Positions 1 to 7,852 of a stretch of 64,000 bases of DNA are shown here, one piece after another. The translations under genes and the position numbers were made by a program. The notes beneath the pieces were generated by a model. That model searched no databases, had not been told where the DNA came from, and was given only the letters and a program-made list of their open reading frames with translations. Source of the stretch: Collinsella ihumii (GTDB lineage Bacteria; Actinomycetota; Coriobacteriia; Coriobacteriales; Coriobacteriaceae); assembly GCF_900046475.1 (NCBI RefSeq), contig NZ_FCOU01000012.1, forward strand, positions 1 through 64,000, read 5' to 3'. Position 1 is the stretch's first letter. Each line of letters begins with the position of its first letter.

Positions 1-43
1 GGTTCGAGGACACGCCCGCGGCCCGCCGGCGGGGGTGGGGGAA

Positions 44-76
44 GCCGGCCCCCGGGCCAGCTACCCGGGGGCCGGC
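44..76. repeat. GC-rich perfect hairpin
   Basis: Two 13-bp arms (44-56 and 64-76) are perfect reverse complements around a 7-nt loop. No T-run follows, so it is not a classical terminator. It could end a gene that lies upstream of the window on the + strand. Only the dyad itself is seen. Confidence 0.5.
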
Positions 77-111
77 GGAATATTGCCTATTGACAGTCCG
101 ATGAACATATG

Positions 112-165
112 TGGGGACGGGTTCGTTCCAACCCATCGGGATGTGTTGGAACGAACCCGTCCCCA
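112..165. repeat. REP-like hairpin, GGGACGGGTTCGTTCC type
   Basis: A perfect 21-bp inverted repeat (112-132 and 145-165) surrounds a 12-nt loop. The arm sequence TGGGGACGGGTTCGTTCCA recurs, with one base changed near the loop side, in the longer hairpin at 45931-46011. A related GGGACGTGTTCC form is repeated at 56868-57140. It lies upstream of the aminopeptidase gene. No coding sequence covers it once the GTG start at 257 is accepted. Confidence 0.8.
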
Positions 166-256
166 ACCAACCCATTCAAAACGTGCCATTTGGGGTATGC
201 TACGTCACGGACTGTTCAACCTACCGGATGCACCGGCAAATCGAAGGGAGCATACC

Positions 257-1606
257 GTGGATCGCACCCGTTCCATCACGCCCGACGCCATCGCCGCCGC
301 ACACGAGTCGTTTATCGGCTGCCGCAGCAACCAGATCGCGCGCAACGCGGTCGCGGCATCGGGGATCGCCGCCGCAGCGCGCAACCCGCAGGTCGCGGCG
401 CTCGGCACCACCACGTTCGACATCCAGCTCGAGCAAGGCGAGATCACGAACCAGAAGCGCTCGGGACGCTGCTGGATGTTCGCCAGCCTAAACACCATGC
501 GCTACCGCATCATGAGAAAGCTCGGTCTCAAGACGTTCGAGCTCTCCCAGGCCTACCCCCTGTTCTGGGACAAGTACGAGCGCTCCAACTGGTTCTTTGA
601 GAACATCATCGCCACGGCCGACCAGCCGCTGACGGACCGCGAGATCGCCTACCTCCTGTCCGACCCGTTGTGCGACGGCGGCCAGTGGGACATGTTCCGC
701 TCCCTGGTCAAGAAGTACGGCGTCGTGCCCAAGGAGGCCATGCCCGAGACGTTCCACTCCTCCAACACCGGGACGATGAACCAGTACCTCACGCGCTACC
801 TGCGCGCCGGCGCCAAGCAGCTGCGCGACGCCCATGCCTCCGGTGCGGACGTCGCCGCCATGAAGGAGCTCAAGCAGCAGCTCATGGACGGCGTCTACCG
901 CGTGCTCGCCATCTGCCTGGGCGAGCCGCCCGCGACGTTCGACGTCCGCATCCGCGACGAGAAGAACGAGCTCAAGGCCTCGGGCACCTATACCCCGCAG
1001 CGGTTCTTCGACGAGTTCGTCGACATGAATCTCGACGACTACATCTCGATCATCAACGCGCCCACCTCGGACAAGCCCTATATGCACAGCTACACGGTCA
1101 AGTATCTCGGCAACGTGGTCGAGGACGGCGGCGTGCGCTACGTCAACCTCCCGATCGAGTCGCTCAAGCGCGCCGCTGTGGCACAGATGCGCGACAACCT
1201 CCCCGTGTGGTTCGGCTCGGATGTGGGACAGAGCTTCCTGCGCGAAGACGGCGTGCTCGACCCGAGCGCCTTCGAGGTCGACACCCTGTTCGACCTGCCG
1301 ATCGAGGCCGGCCTGGACAAGGCCGCGCGCCTGGATTACGGCGAGTCGCTCATGACGCACGCCATGACGCTGCAGGGCGTGAACCTCGACGCCGACGGGA
1401 ACCCGACGCGCTGGCGCATCGAGAACAGCTGGGGCGAGGATGCCGGCAAGAAGGGCTACGAGATCGCGTCCGACACCTGGTTCAGCGAGTACGTCTACCA
1501 GGTCGTCGTTGACAAGAAGTACCTGACGGAAGAGGAGCTGGCCGCCTACGAGAGCGAGCCGATCGAGCTTGCTCCCTGGGACCCCATGGGTGCGCTCGCG
1601 CGCTAG
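257..1606 (+). CDS. pepC: aminopeptidase C (C1B, bleomycin hydrolase family)
   Basis: A cytosolic cysteine aminopeptidase that removes N-terminal residues from peptides, usually as a homohexamer. The catalytic triad is visible: Cys72 in the QKRSGRCWMFAS segment, His368 in THAMTLQGVN and Asn390 in ENSWGE. I chose the GTG at 257 because GAAGGGAG lies just upstream. The product is then 449 aa, normal for PepC/bleomycin hydrolase (about 435-455). The open frame extends upstream to 35, but that extension runs through the hairpin at 112-165 and has no family resemblance. The gene stands alone and is followed by a terminator-like hairpin. Confidence 0.93.
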   Translation: MDRTRSITPDAIAAAHESFIGCRSNQIARNAVAASGIAAAARNPQVAALGTTTFDIQLEQGEITNQKRSGRCWMFASLNTMRYRIMRKLGLKTFELSQAYPLFWDKYERSNWFFENIIATADQPLTDREIAYLLSDPLCDGGQWDMFRSLVKKYGVVPKEAMPETFHSSNTGTMNQYLTRYLRAGAKQLRDAHASGADVAAMKELKQQLMDGVYRVLAICLGEPPATFDVRIRDEKNELKASGTYTPQRFFDEFVDMNLDDYISIINAPTSDKPYMHSYTVKYLGNVVEDGGVRYVNLPIESLKRAAVAQMRDNLPVWFGSDVGQSFLREDGVLDPSAFEVDTLFDLPIEAGLDKAARLDYGESLMTHAMTLQGVNLDADGNPTRWRIENSWGEDAGKKGYEIASDTWFSEYVYQVVVDKKYLTEEELAAYESEPIELAPWDPMGALAR

Positions 1607-1676
1607 AAACGCCGCGATACCCCACTTAAGCCTGCGCCCCGCGCCCCGCATCCGCGGGCACGGGGCGCAGACGTAC

Positions 1677-1718
1677 GGGAGCTCGACCCTGTCACCGGGG
1701 CCGAGCTCCCTTCTTTTT
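1677..1718 (+). terminator. intrinsic terminator after pepC
   Basis: A 9-bp stem (GGGAGCTCG at 1677-1685 with CGAGCTCCC at 1702-1710) is followed by TTCTTTTT. It lies 70 nt after the pepC stop and just before the convergent kinase gene. A second GC-rich dyad (CTGCGCCCCG/CGGGGCGCAG, 1632-1670) precedes it. Confidence 0.7.
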
Positions 1719-1722
1719 CGGC

Positions 1723-2652
1723 TTACCGGATCTGGCGAATCTCGACATGGTCCTGGTACTCGTCGACCCGGGCGAAATCACCCTGACCGGCGCATTCGAC
1801 GACATTGGCTCCGGTTGCCATGGCCAGGCGCAGACCGTCTTCCACCCGGGAGCGATCGCGGTACCAGACGGACAGAAACGCACCGAGCGTCGAGTCGCCG
1901 GCGCAGACCGTCGAAAGCACCCGCACCGGATACGTGCAGCGCGCAAACCACGCATGCCGCCCGTCGCTGAAGTACGCCCCCGCGCCGCCCATAGTGAGCA
2001 AAACCGCCTGCGCGCCCTCCTCGTGCAGATACTCCAAGGCGCGCAGCGCCCCGGCATCGTCGTTCGCGCTCACCTCGAGCCCGAAGATGTCGCGCAGCTC
2101 GTCATCGTTGGGCTTGATCAGCAGCGGCCTCTGAGCAAGAAGCCGGTGTAAAAGCGGCGAGGAGATGTCCAGCACCACCTCTCCCCCGCGCTCGCGCACC
2201 TTGTCGACGACGCGGTCCAGAAAGCCGTCGGACGTTCCCGGCGGCAACGAACCGGAGATGCTCAGGCACTCGAGCTCGGGGAGCGACGCGATGAGCTCTA
2301 TCATGGCGTCCTCGTCGTGCCTCGAGATCGGAGCCCCGGCGTTCACCATGTTGTACTCGTGCTCCCCTGAATTCAAGAACACGTTCACCCGCGTGATGCC
2401 GTCGACCCAGACGGGAAAGACCTCGCATCCCCGCTCGCGCGCGCCGTCGACGATAAAGCGCCCCGAGAACCCCGCGAAGAAACCGAGGATGCTGGACGGT
2501 TCGCCGAAATGCTGCAGGGCGAACGAGACGTTGAGCCCCTTGCCGTTGGGGGTGTAGACCGCATCGCGGGTGCGGGTCACGCAATCCGGCGCGAGCCCGT
2601 CGCACGTCACGTTATAGTCGATGGCGGGATTGGCGGTAAGGGTGTAGATCAT
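1723..2652 (-). CDS. PfkB-family hexose kinase, FruK-like paralogue
   Basis: A 309-aa ribokinase/PfkB-fold kinase of the 1-phosphofructokinase/tagatose-6-phosphate kinase group. It probably phosphorylates a phosphosugar made by the PTS. The N-terminus MIYTLTANPAIDYNV and the C-terminal VCAGDSTLGAF with its catalytic Asp are typical. The usual PGGKG motif reads TPNGKG here and in the neighbouring paralogue, which may shift substrate preference. The ATG has GGGAG upstream. It lies 105 nt behind the second FruK-type gene, last in a minus-strand ptsH-ptsI-pfkB-pfkB set. Fructose-1-phosphate, tagatose-6-phosphate or another phosphosugar are all possible substrates. Confidence 0.85.
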   Translation of the reverse strand: MIYTLTANPAIDYNVTCDGLAPDCVTRTRDAVYTPNGKGLNVSFALQHFGEPSSILGFFAGFSGRFIVDGARERGCEVFPVWVDGITRVNVFLNSGEHEYNMVNAGAPISRHDEDAMIELIASLPELECLSISGSLPPGTSDGFLDRVVDKVRERGGEVVLDISSPLLHRLLAQRPLLIKPNDDELRDIFGLEVSANDDAGALRALEYLHEEGAQAVLLTMGGAGAYFSDGRHAWFARCTYPVRVLSTVCAGDSTLGAFLSVWYRDRSRVEDGLRLAMATGANVVECAGQGDFARVDEYQDHVEIRQIR

Positions 2653-2757
2653 CGAACGGCTCCCACGATAAGGACGGATGAGCGAAGGCCGCCCCGCGCA
2701 ACACGAGACGGCCTTGCAAACGTATGCGATCGAAACCCCGCGAAAGGCGGGGAGCGC

Positions 2758-3690
2758 CTACTTGCGCTCGAGCTTGCGAACCGCGATGCGGCGGCTGTAC
2801 TCGTCGACGCGGCCGAAGTCGCCCAGGCCGACGCTCTCGGCGACGTTCGCGCCGGTCGCAAGGGCGAGCTTGAGGGCCTCTTCCACGTTCTCGCGGTTGT
2901 GGTACCACTTGAGGATGAACGCCGCGAGCGTGCAGTCGCCGGCGCAGACGGAGGACACGAGGTTGATGTTGAACTCGCGCTTGGCGTACCAGATGTCCTC
3001 GCCGTTGGAGAAGTACGCGTCGCCGCGGCTGCCGCGGGTGAGCAGGACGTTCTGGACGCCGATGTCGTGCGCCATCTTCATGGCGACGCGGACCTCGTCA
3101 TCGGTGTTCACGGGCACGCCGAAAATCGCCTTCATCTCGTGGTGATTCGGCTTGATGAGCAGGGGCTTCTTGGCGGCAAGCGTCTTCAGCTTGTCGCTGG
3201 AGATGTCGAGGATGACATCACAGCCGCGATCCTGGGCGTGGTCGATGACCTCATCGAGGAAGTAGCGAGAAGCCTTCGGGGGCAGCGAGCCGGAGATGAT
3301 CAGGCACTCGAGGTCGCCCGTCGTGTCGAGGATCTTGTAGAGCTCGCGCTCGCCCTCGGGCGTCAGCGGGGCGCCCGCGTTCAGGATGCCGTACTCGTTC
3401 TCGCCGTCGTTGAAGTACGAGTTGATGCGAGTGATGCCGTCGATCCACACCGGGCGGCAGAGGCAGCCCATGTTCATGGTCTCCTCGACGATGTACTTGC
3501 CGGTGAAGCCGGCGAAGAAGCCGAGCGCGACCGAGTCGACACCGAACTTCTTGAGCGCGTACGACACGTCAAGACCCTTGCCGTTCGGGGTGTAGCTCGA
3601 GGTGACCGAACGGATATTCTCGTTCGGAATCAGCGGCGGACACGTCACCGTCATGTCGACGGCCGGGTTGGCAGTCAGCGTATAGAACAT
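2758..3690 (-). CDS. fruK: 1-phosphofructokinase (PfkB family)
   Basis: A 310-aa PfkB-family kinase. It most likely converts fructose-1-phosphate to fructose-1,6-bisphosphate with ATP. The start MFYTLTANPAVDMTV, the GFFAGFTGKYI segment, GITRIN and the C-terminal VCAGDCTLAAF with its catalytic Asp mark the family. The ATG at 3690 is preceded by GGAAAGGGG; the longer reading frame to 3774 has no comparable site. It is closely similar to the next gene downstream along its whole length, so the pair arose by duplication. Both carry TPNGKG where PGGKG is usual. The leader contains a branched dyad (3712-3750). No EIIBC permease is adjacent. Confidence 0.87.
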   Translation of the reverse strand: MFYTLTANPAVDMTVTCPPLIPNENIRSVTSSYTPNGKGLDVSYALKKFGVDSVALGFFAGFTGKYIVEETMNMGCLCRPVWIDGITRINSYFNDGENEYGILNAGAPLTPEGERELYKILDTTGDLECLIISGSLPPKASRYFLDEVIDHAQDRGCDVILDISSDKLKTLAAKKPLLIKPNHHEMKAIFGVPVNTDDEVRVAMKMAHDIGVQNVLLTRGSRGDAYFSNGEDIWYAKREFNINLVSSVCAGDCTLAAFILKWYHNRENVEEALKLALATGANVAESVGLGDFGRVDEYSRRIAVRKLERK

Positions 3691-3711
3691 TGATACTCCC
3701 CTTTCCAAAGA

Positions 3712-3750
3712 GACCGCGCAGCTCCGACGCTCCGTCGGGACCACGCGGTC
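3712..3750 (-). promoter_or_regulatory. leader hairpin upstream of fruK
   Basis: GACCGCG (3712-3718) pairs with CGCGGTC (3744-3750), and an inner CCGACG (3724-3729) pairs with CGTCGG (3733-3738). The structure lies 22 nt upstream of the fruK start, between ptsI and fruK. It could be an operator or mRNA leader. There is no T-run that would make it a terminator. Confidence 0.4.
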
Positions 3751-3800
3751 ACATAAAACATTATCCGAGAGCAAGTCCGAGCAACATGCTTACCGAAACC

Positions 3801-5504
3801 TTACTTTGCAGCGGCCTCGAGCAGCGCCTTGACCTCTTCGGCGGTGGTGCACTGGACCGCCTTGTCGGCGAGCTCCTTGGCCTCCTCGACCGTCCACTGG
3901 GAGATGGTCTTGCGGGTGCGCAGGATGCTCGGGGCGGACGTGGAGAACTCCTCCATGCCCCAGGCGATCAGCAGCGGCGTGAGCAGCGGATCGGCCGCGG
4001 CCTCGCCGCACATGCCGACCATGATGCCCTCCTTGACGCCAGCCTCGATGATGCTCTTGATAGCGCGCAGGACCGCCGGGTAGTACCAGCTGTACAGGTA
4101 GGCGATCTTGTCGTTGCCGCGGTCGGCCGCCATGGTGTAGCCGGTGAGGTCGTTGGTGCCGATCGAGAAGAAGTCGGCCTCCTTGGCCAGCAGGTCGGGA
4201 ATGTTCGCGGAGGCAGCGGTCTCGGTCATGATGCCGACCTCGATGTCCTCGTTGAACTTGTAGCCCTCTTCGCGCAGCTCGTCCTTGCAGACCTCGACGA
4301 GGTCCTTGACGGCACGGATCTCCTCGACGCAGGTGACCATGGGGACCATGATCTTGATGTCGCCGAACGCGCTTGCGCGCAGCAGGGCGCGGAGCTGGAC
4401 CTTGTACTCGTCGGCGTTGTCGAGGCAGTAGCGGATGGCGCGATAACCCATGAAGGGGTTCTCTTCCTTCACGAGCTTGAGATACGGGATCTCCTTGTCG
4501 CCGCCCACGTCGAGCGTGCGGATGATGACCGGGGCGCCCTTCAGGGCGACGGCGACCTTACGGTAGGCCTCGAACTGCTCCTCCTCGGAGGGCAGCGACT
4601 TGGCGTCCATGAACAGGAACTCAGAACGGAACAGGCCGATGGCCTCGGCGTCCTGATCGAGGGCGCCCTTGACGTCATCGGGGCTGCCGATGTTGCACGC
4701 CATGATCTTCTTGAAGCCGTCGGCGGTGATCGTCGGCTTGCCGCGGAACGCCTCGAGGGCCTGCTTCTCGGCGATGAAGTCCTCGCGACGCTGGGTGTAC
4801 TCGGCCAGGGTCTTCTCGTCGGGCTCGGCGATAACGAGGCCGCGGAAGCCGTCGACGATGGCGGTCATGCCGTTGTGCAGCGCGCCGCACGCGTTGGAGA
4901 CGGACAGGACGGCCGGGATCTCGAGGGCGCGCGCGATGATCGCGGAGTGCGAGGTGCGGCCGCCGACCTCGGTGACGATGCCCGCGACGTTCTTCTTGTC
5001 GATCGTGGCGGTCATGGACGGGGTCAGGTCGTGGATGACGATGACCGTGCCCTCGGGCAGGACGGACAGGTCGACGACCTCGCGGCCCAGCAGCTCTGCC
5101 AGGATTCCGGTGCGGATGTCGGCGATGTCGGCGGCGCGAAGGCGGAACATCTCGTCGTCCATGGACAGGAACATGTTCTCGAACATGGTGCTGGTCTCGG
5201 TCAGCGCCTGCTCTGCGCAGGTGCCGCCCTCGATGGAGGCCTTGATGGCGCCACCGAGCTCAGGGTCCTGGGCCAGCGTCACGTGGCCGTACATGATCTC
5301 GGCCTCGGCCTCGCCGACGCTCGTCTTCATGTGCTCGGCCTGGGCCTCGGTCTTCTTGCAGAAGGTTTCGAGCGCCTTGTCGAAGCGAGCCTTCTCGGCC
5401 TCGGTGTCCTCGACCGTATGCGGCGTAAACGTCAGATCGGGCTCAACGGCGACCGCGACGGTACCGATGCCGATGCCCTCAGATGCGTTAACTCCCTCGT
5501 ACAT
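3801..5504 (-). CDS. ptsI: PTS enzyme I (phosphoenolpyruvate-protein phosphotransferase)
   Basis: The general cytosolic PTS component. It takes phosphate from phosphoenolpyruvate onto a His and passes it to HPr. The product is 567 aa, the normal length. The phospho-His motif GGRTSHSAIIAR places the active His at about residue 186, and the C-terminal PEP-binding barrel (LFRSEFLFMD, then GTNDLTGYTMAADR) is intact. The ATG at 5504 has an AGGAGAGGA site; a frame extending to 5591 has none. It lies 121 nt downstream of ptsH on the same strand and 110 nt before fruK, consistent with one PTS transcript. Confidence 0.96.
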   Translation of the reverse strand: MYEGVNASEGIGIGTVAVAVEPDLTFTPHTVEDTEAEKARFDKALETFCKKTEAQAEHMKTSVGEAEAEIMYGHVTLAQDPELGGAIKASIEGGTCAEQALTETSTMFENMFLSMDDEMFRLRAADIADIRTGILAELLGREVVDLSVLPEGTVIVIHDLTPSMTATIDKKNVAGIVTEVGGRTSHSAIIARALEIPAVLSVSNACGALHNGMTAIVDGFRGLVIAEPDEKTLAEYTQRREDFIAEKQALEAFRGKPTITADGFKKIMACNIGSPDDVKGALDQDAEAIGLFRSEFLFMDAKSLPSEEEQFEAYRKVAVALKGAPVIIRTLDVGGDKEIPYLKLVKEENPFMGYRAIRYCLDNADEYKVQLRALLRASAFGDIKIMVPMVTCVEEIRAVKDLVEVCKDELREEGYKFNEDIEVGIMTETAASANIPDLLAKEADFFSIGTNDLTGYTMAADRGNDKIAYLYSWYYPAVLRAIKSIIEAGVKEGIMVGMCGEAAADPLLTPLLIAWGMEEFSTSAPSILRTRKTISQWTVEEAKELADKAVQCTTAEEVKALLEAAAK

Positions 5505-5625
5505 TGATCTTCCTCTCCTGTCAGCCCGACCATGAGGCCGGACCCCCTGCAAAAGCCGCGCGGAGCATCTCACGGCGATACCCCGCGCCAACTATTAAAT
5601 AAAGAAAGGTTTCCGGAATCAGGCG

Positions 5626-5889
5626 TTACTCGCCAAGACCGCTCTTGATGAGCTCGAGAGCAGACGCGAGGGCCTCGTTCTCGTCGCTGCCGTCGCAACG
5701 GACCTCGACCTCGGTGCCGCACGGGATGCCAGCGGCCATGAGGGCCATGGGGCTCTTGCCGTTGACCTCCTTGTCAGCGGTCAGGATGGTGACGTCGCAG
5801 GCGAACTTGCCCATCGTGGAGGCAAAGAGGCCGGCGGGACGCATGTGCAGACCCTGCGGGTTGATAAGGGTGACCTTCTCAGAAACCAT
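5626..5889 (-). CDS. ptsH: phosphocarrier protein HPr
   Basis: An 87-aa phosphocarrier between enzyme I and sugar-specific EIIA domains. His15 sits in LINPQGLHMRPAG. Ser46 sits in NGKSPMALM, the regulatory site used by HPr kinase in Gram-positive bacteria; no HPr kinase gene is in this window. A strong AAAGGAGAA site precedes the ATG. First gene of the minus-strand ptsH-ptsI-fruK-pfkB set. Confidence 0.95.
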   Translation of the reverse strand: MVSEKVTLINPQGLHMRPAGLFASTMGKFACDVTILTADKEVNGKSPMALMAAGIPCGTEVEVRCDGSDENEALASALELIKSGLGE

Positions 5890-6196
5890 AGTGTTCTCCT
5901 TTTTGATCTGTGCGCACCCCAGGCATCAGGACACGCAAAAGTACACGACCAGTTTAACGCAATAAAGGACAAAAGAAATGCAAAAGCGCGAGGAGGTGGC
6001 CGAAAGGACCATCTGGCGCGCAGGAGGTCGCGCGAAGCATGCTGGACGGGCACGTCTGGCGGGCCGGCAAGCGGTCATCTTCCCGTCAAGCGCACCCGTT
6101 GCGCGGGGCACCTGATCGCATCGTCCTTGGGAAGCGATGATATATATCCCGATGCGCCCCGCACATCGGCAAAAACCACGAGACTACCCGGCAACA

Positions 6197-6280
6197 GTAC
6201 CCGGCAACAGTACCCAGAACTGAGAGAGAGGGCCCCTCGAATGGCCCTCTCTCTCAGTTCTGGGTACTGTTGCCGGGTAC
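6197..6280. repeat. 38-bp-arm perfect inverted repeat
   Basis: Arms 6197-6234 and 6243-6280 are perfect reverse complements with an 8-nt loop. The outer arm contains ACCCGGCAACAGT, which is also repeated directly just outside at 6186-6200. The element lies 64 nt past the stop of the EIIB/EIIA-type gene and about 300 nt upstream of ptsH. Apart from it and the ptsH upstream region, I see nothing in the 455-nt gap 5890-6344. Confidence 0.85.
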
Positions 6281-6344
6281 TTTTAGCGGGTAGCCTGGTA
6301 GAGGGCCCGGCGCGAACTAAACCGACCGGTCGTTCCCGAAGGGG

Positions 6345-7235
6345 CTACGACAGGTGCTCGCTGACGACGCGCGCCACGGCTTCCGGATCGTCGGCATCCT
6401 TGACCGCCGCGCGGAACCCGTCGTCCATCAGCGCCTCGGCAACGCGCGAGAGCAGCTTGAGGTGCGTCGTTCCCGACTGGCCCTCGGGAATGAGCAGGGC
6501 GATGGCGATCCGCACGGGCACGCCGTCCATGGTCTCCCACTCCTCGGCACCCTGCGCGAGCTTCGCCACCATGACGGCGGCGCGCTGGACGGTCGCCGAC
6601 TTGGCGTGCGGGATGGCAAAGCCGTCGAGCATGCCCGTGGTGCCCTCCGCCTCGCGCTTGAGGAAGGCCGCCATGAGCTCATCGGCGTCCTGGGCGAGCC
6701 CGAGGTCGACCGCGCAGCGCGACAGCGTCGAGAGCACCTCGTCTCGCGTGGAGCAGCGAAGGCCCACCAGCACGTAGTCGGCGGAAACGACGCTCTCCGC
6801 GAACCCGGAGGGCGCCTGCGCGCGCGGGCCCGCCTCTTGCGGGGTGCGCGCAAGCTTGCGGCGGAGCTTTGAGCCGAGCGTCTCTTTACGCGAGGGCGAA
6901 CCGGAGGGCGCAGCCTGGTTACCGGAAAGCCGCGCCAGGGCGAGCGCGCCGTCGATCAGATCACCCGCCGCCTCGACGGTAAGGGGGCATGCCGCACCCG
7001 TCGAGATGAGCGGAACCCCTGCAAACCGTTCGGCCCCAGACGGGGAACCCCCGATGATGAGGGCGGCATGCGCCGAGGCGATCTCCTCGCGCGTCAACTC
7101 GTCGACCGCCCCGTCGGCAGCGTACAGCTCCGTTCTCACCGCAAGCGAACGCCCGCGCGCCGCCTCCTCGATCGAAGCGGCAGCCTGCTTTGCCCCGCGT
7201 TCAACCGAGACAACAAGATCGACCCGATGAGCCAT
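6345..7235 (-). CDS. degenerate EIIB-like / fructose-type EIIA fusion
   Basis: A 296-aa cytosolic protein. Residues about 1-100 align with the fructose EIIB fold (VDELTREEIASAHAALIIGG, then RFAGVPLI), but the phosphorylated Cys of the CPTGIAHT loop is missing; the segment reads VDLVVSVERGAKQAAA. A basic linker (about 115-145) follows. Residues about 150-296 are a fructose/mannitol/Ntr-type EIIA with the active His at about 210 in DGFAIPHAKS. The ATG at 7235 has GGGGAGGGC upstream. No EIIC follows. The EIIA probably accepts phosphate from HPr; the EIIB-like part more likely binds or regulates than transfers phosphate. That role is inference. Confidence 0.82.
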   Translation of the reverse strand: MAHRVDLVVSVERGAKQAAASIEEAARGRSLAVRTELYAADGAVDELTREEIASAHAALIIGGSPSGAERFAGVPLISTGAACPLTVEAAGDLIDGALALARLSGNQAAPSGSPSRKETLGSKLRRKLARTPQEAGPRAQAPSGFAESVVSADYVLVGLRCSTRDEVLSTLSRCAVDLGLAQDADELMAAFLKREAEGTTGMLDGFAIPHAKSATVQRAAVMVAKLAQGAEEWETMDGVPVRIAIALLIPEGQSGTTHLKLLSRVAEALMDDGFRAAVKDADDPEAVARVVSEHLS

Positions 7236-7524
7236 ACGCCCTCCCCCAACAACCGGGTGCCCGCACCCGATGCGCCCATGCGCCTCCAACCAAACAGCGT
7301 ATGCGCCAGCATACCACGCGCTGCCCCGGCTTCCATATCCCCATGATGCGCAAATCGGTGAGAACGCGCGGTGCCGGCATCCGCCGGCCCCGGTGCGGCG
7401 ACGCGCGACTGCGCTGCAGGAAACCAGCAGGTGAGCGGCACCTACAGGGGCGCCGAGCCGCCGGGTGCGCGACGCTGAAGGGGCGGCTCGGATGGATAAT
7501 TCGACATCTCCCGCTCAAAACGCG

Positions 7525-7552
7525 TCGACAGACAGCCCGCATCAACTATAAT
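7525..7552 (+). promoter_or_regulatory. promoter of tRNA-Arg
   Basis: A -35 TCGACA (7525-7530) and a perfect -10 TATAAT (7547-7552) are spaced 16 nt, placing transcription start just before the tRNA 5' end at 7564. The rest of the 328-nt gap 7236-7563 shows no gene. Confidence 0.7.
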
Positions 7553-7563
7553 TGCCATGTTTT

Positions 7564-7640
7564 GCGCCATTAGCTCAGCTGGATAGAGCAGGGGACTTCT
7601 AATCCCAAGGTCGTTGGTTCGAATCCGACATGGCGCACCA
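7564..7640 (+). tRNA. tRNA-Arg (anticodon TCT)
   Basis: A 77-nt cloverleaf. Acceptor GCGCCAT pairs with ATGGCGC before the discriminator A, and CCA is encoded. The D-arm is AGCTCAGCTGGATAGAGCA. The anticodon loop CTTCTAA gives anticodon TCT, reading AGA. The T-arm loop is GGTTCGAATCC. It has its own promoter and terminator, so it is a single-gene unit. Confidence 0.96.
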
Positions 7641-7650
7641 TCCCGCGAAC

Positions 7651-7676
7651 AAGGGCGTCGGCGACGGCGCCCTTTT
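7651..7676 (+). terminator. terminator after tRNA-Arg
   Basis: AAGGGCG (7651-7657) pairs with CGCCCTT (7668-7674), ending in TTTT, 10 nt past the tRNA 3' end. Confidence 0.7.
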
Positions 7677-7852
7677 GCATGCCGCCCCATGCATACATGA
7701 GGCCCGCCCCGCCCGCGCATGGGCGGAACGTGGACTTTCATGCAGAATCGCCGAAAGTCCCCATCCCTCATGCGCTTGCTGAGGGCAACGGGTATCCTGA
7801 CCTGTCGGACGACGACGGAGCGACCGCAGGCCCGCGATGCGAAGGAGGATAC

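Noticed and set aside
35-256. N-terminal extension of aminopeptidase C
   Set aside because: It translates through the hairpin at 112-165, has no ribosome site and no family match. The GTG at 257 with GAAGGGAG gives the normal length.
2509-3693. 394-codon + strand frame opposite the FruK-type kinases
   Set aside because: It is the antisense of two clear kinase genes; long antisense frames are common in this high-GC DNA and the product is Arg/Ala/Val/His-rich with no family.
3690-5507. 605-codon + strand frame opposite ptsI
   Set aside because: Antisense shadow of enzyme I; composition is Leu/Gly/Asp/Val-rich without motifs or a ribosome site.
7564-7640. tRNA as a genomic-island attachment site
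   Set aside because: No integrase gene follows and no copy of the tRNA 3' end is found downstream in the window.
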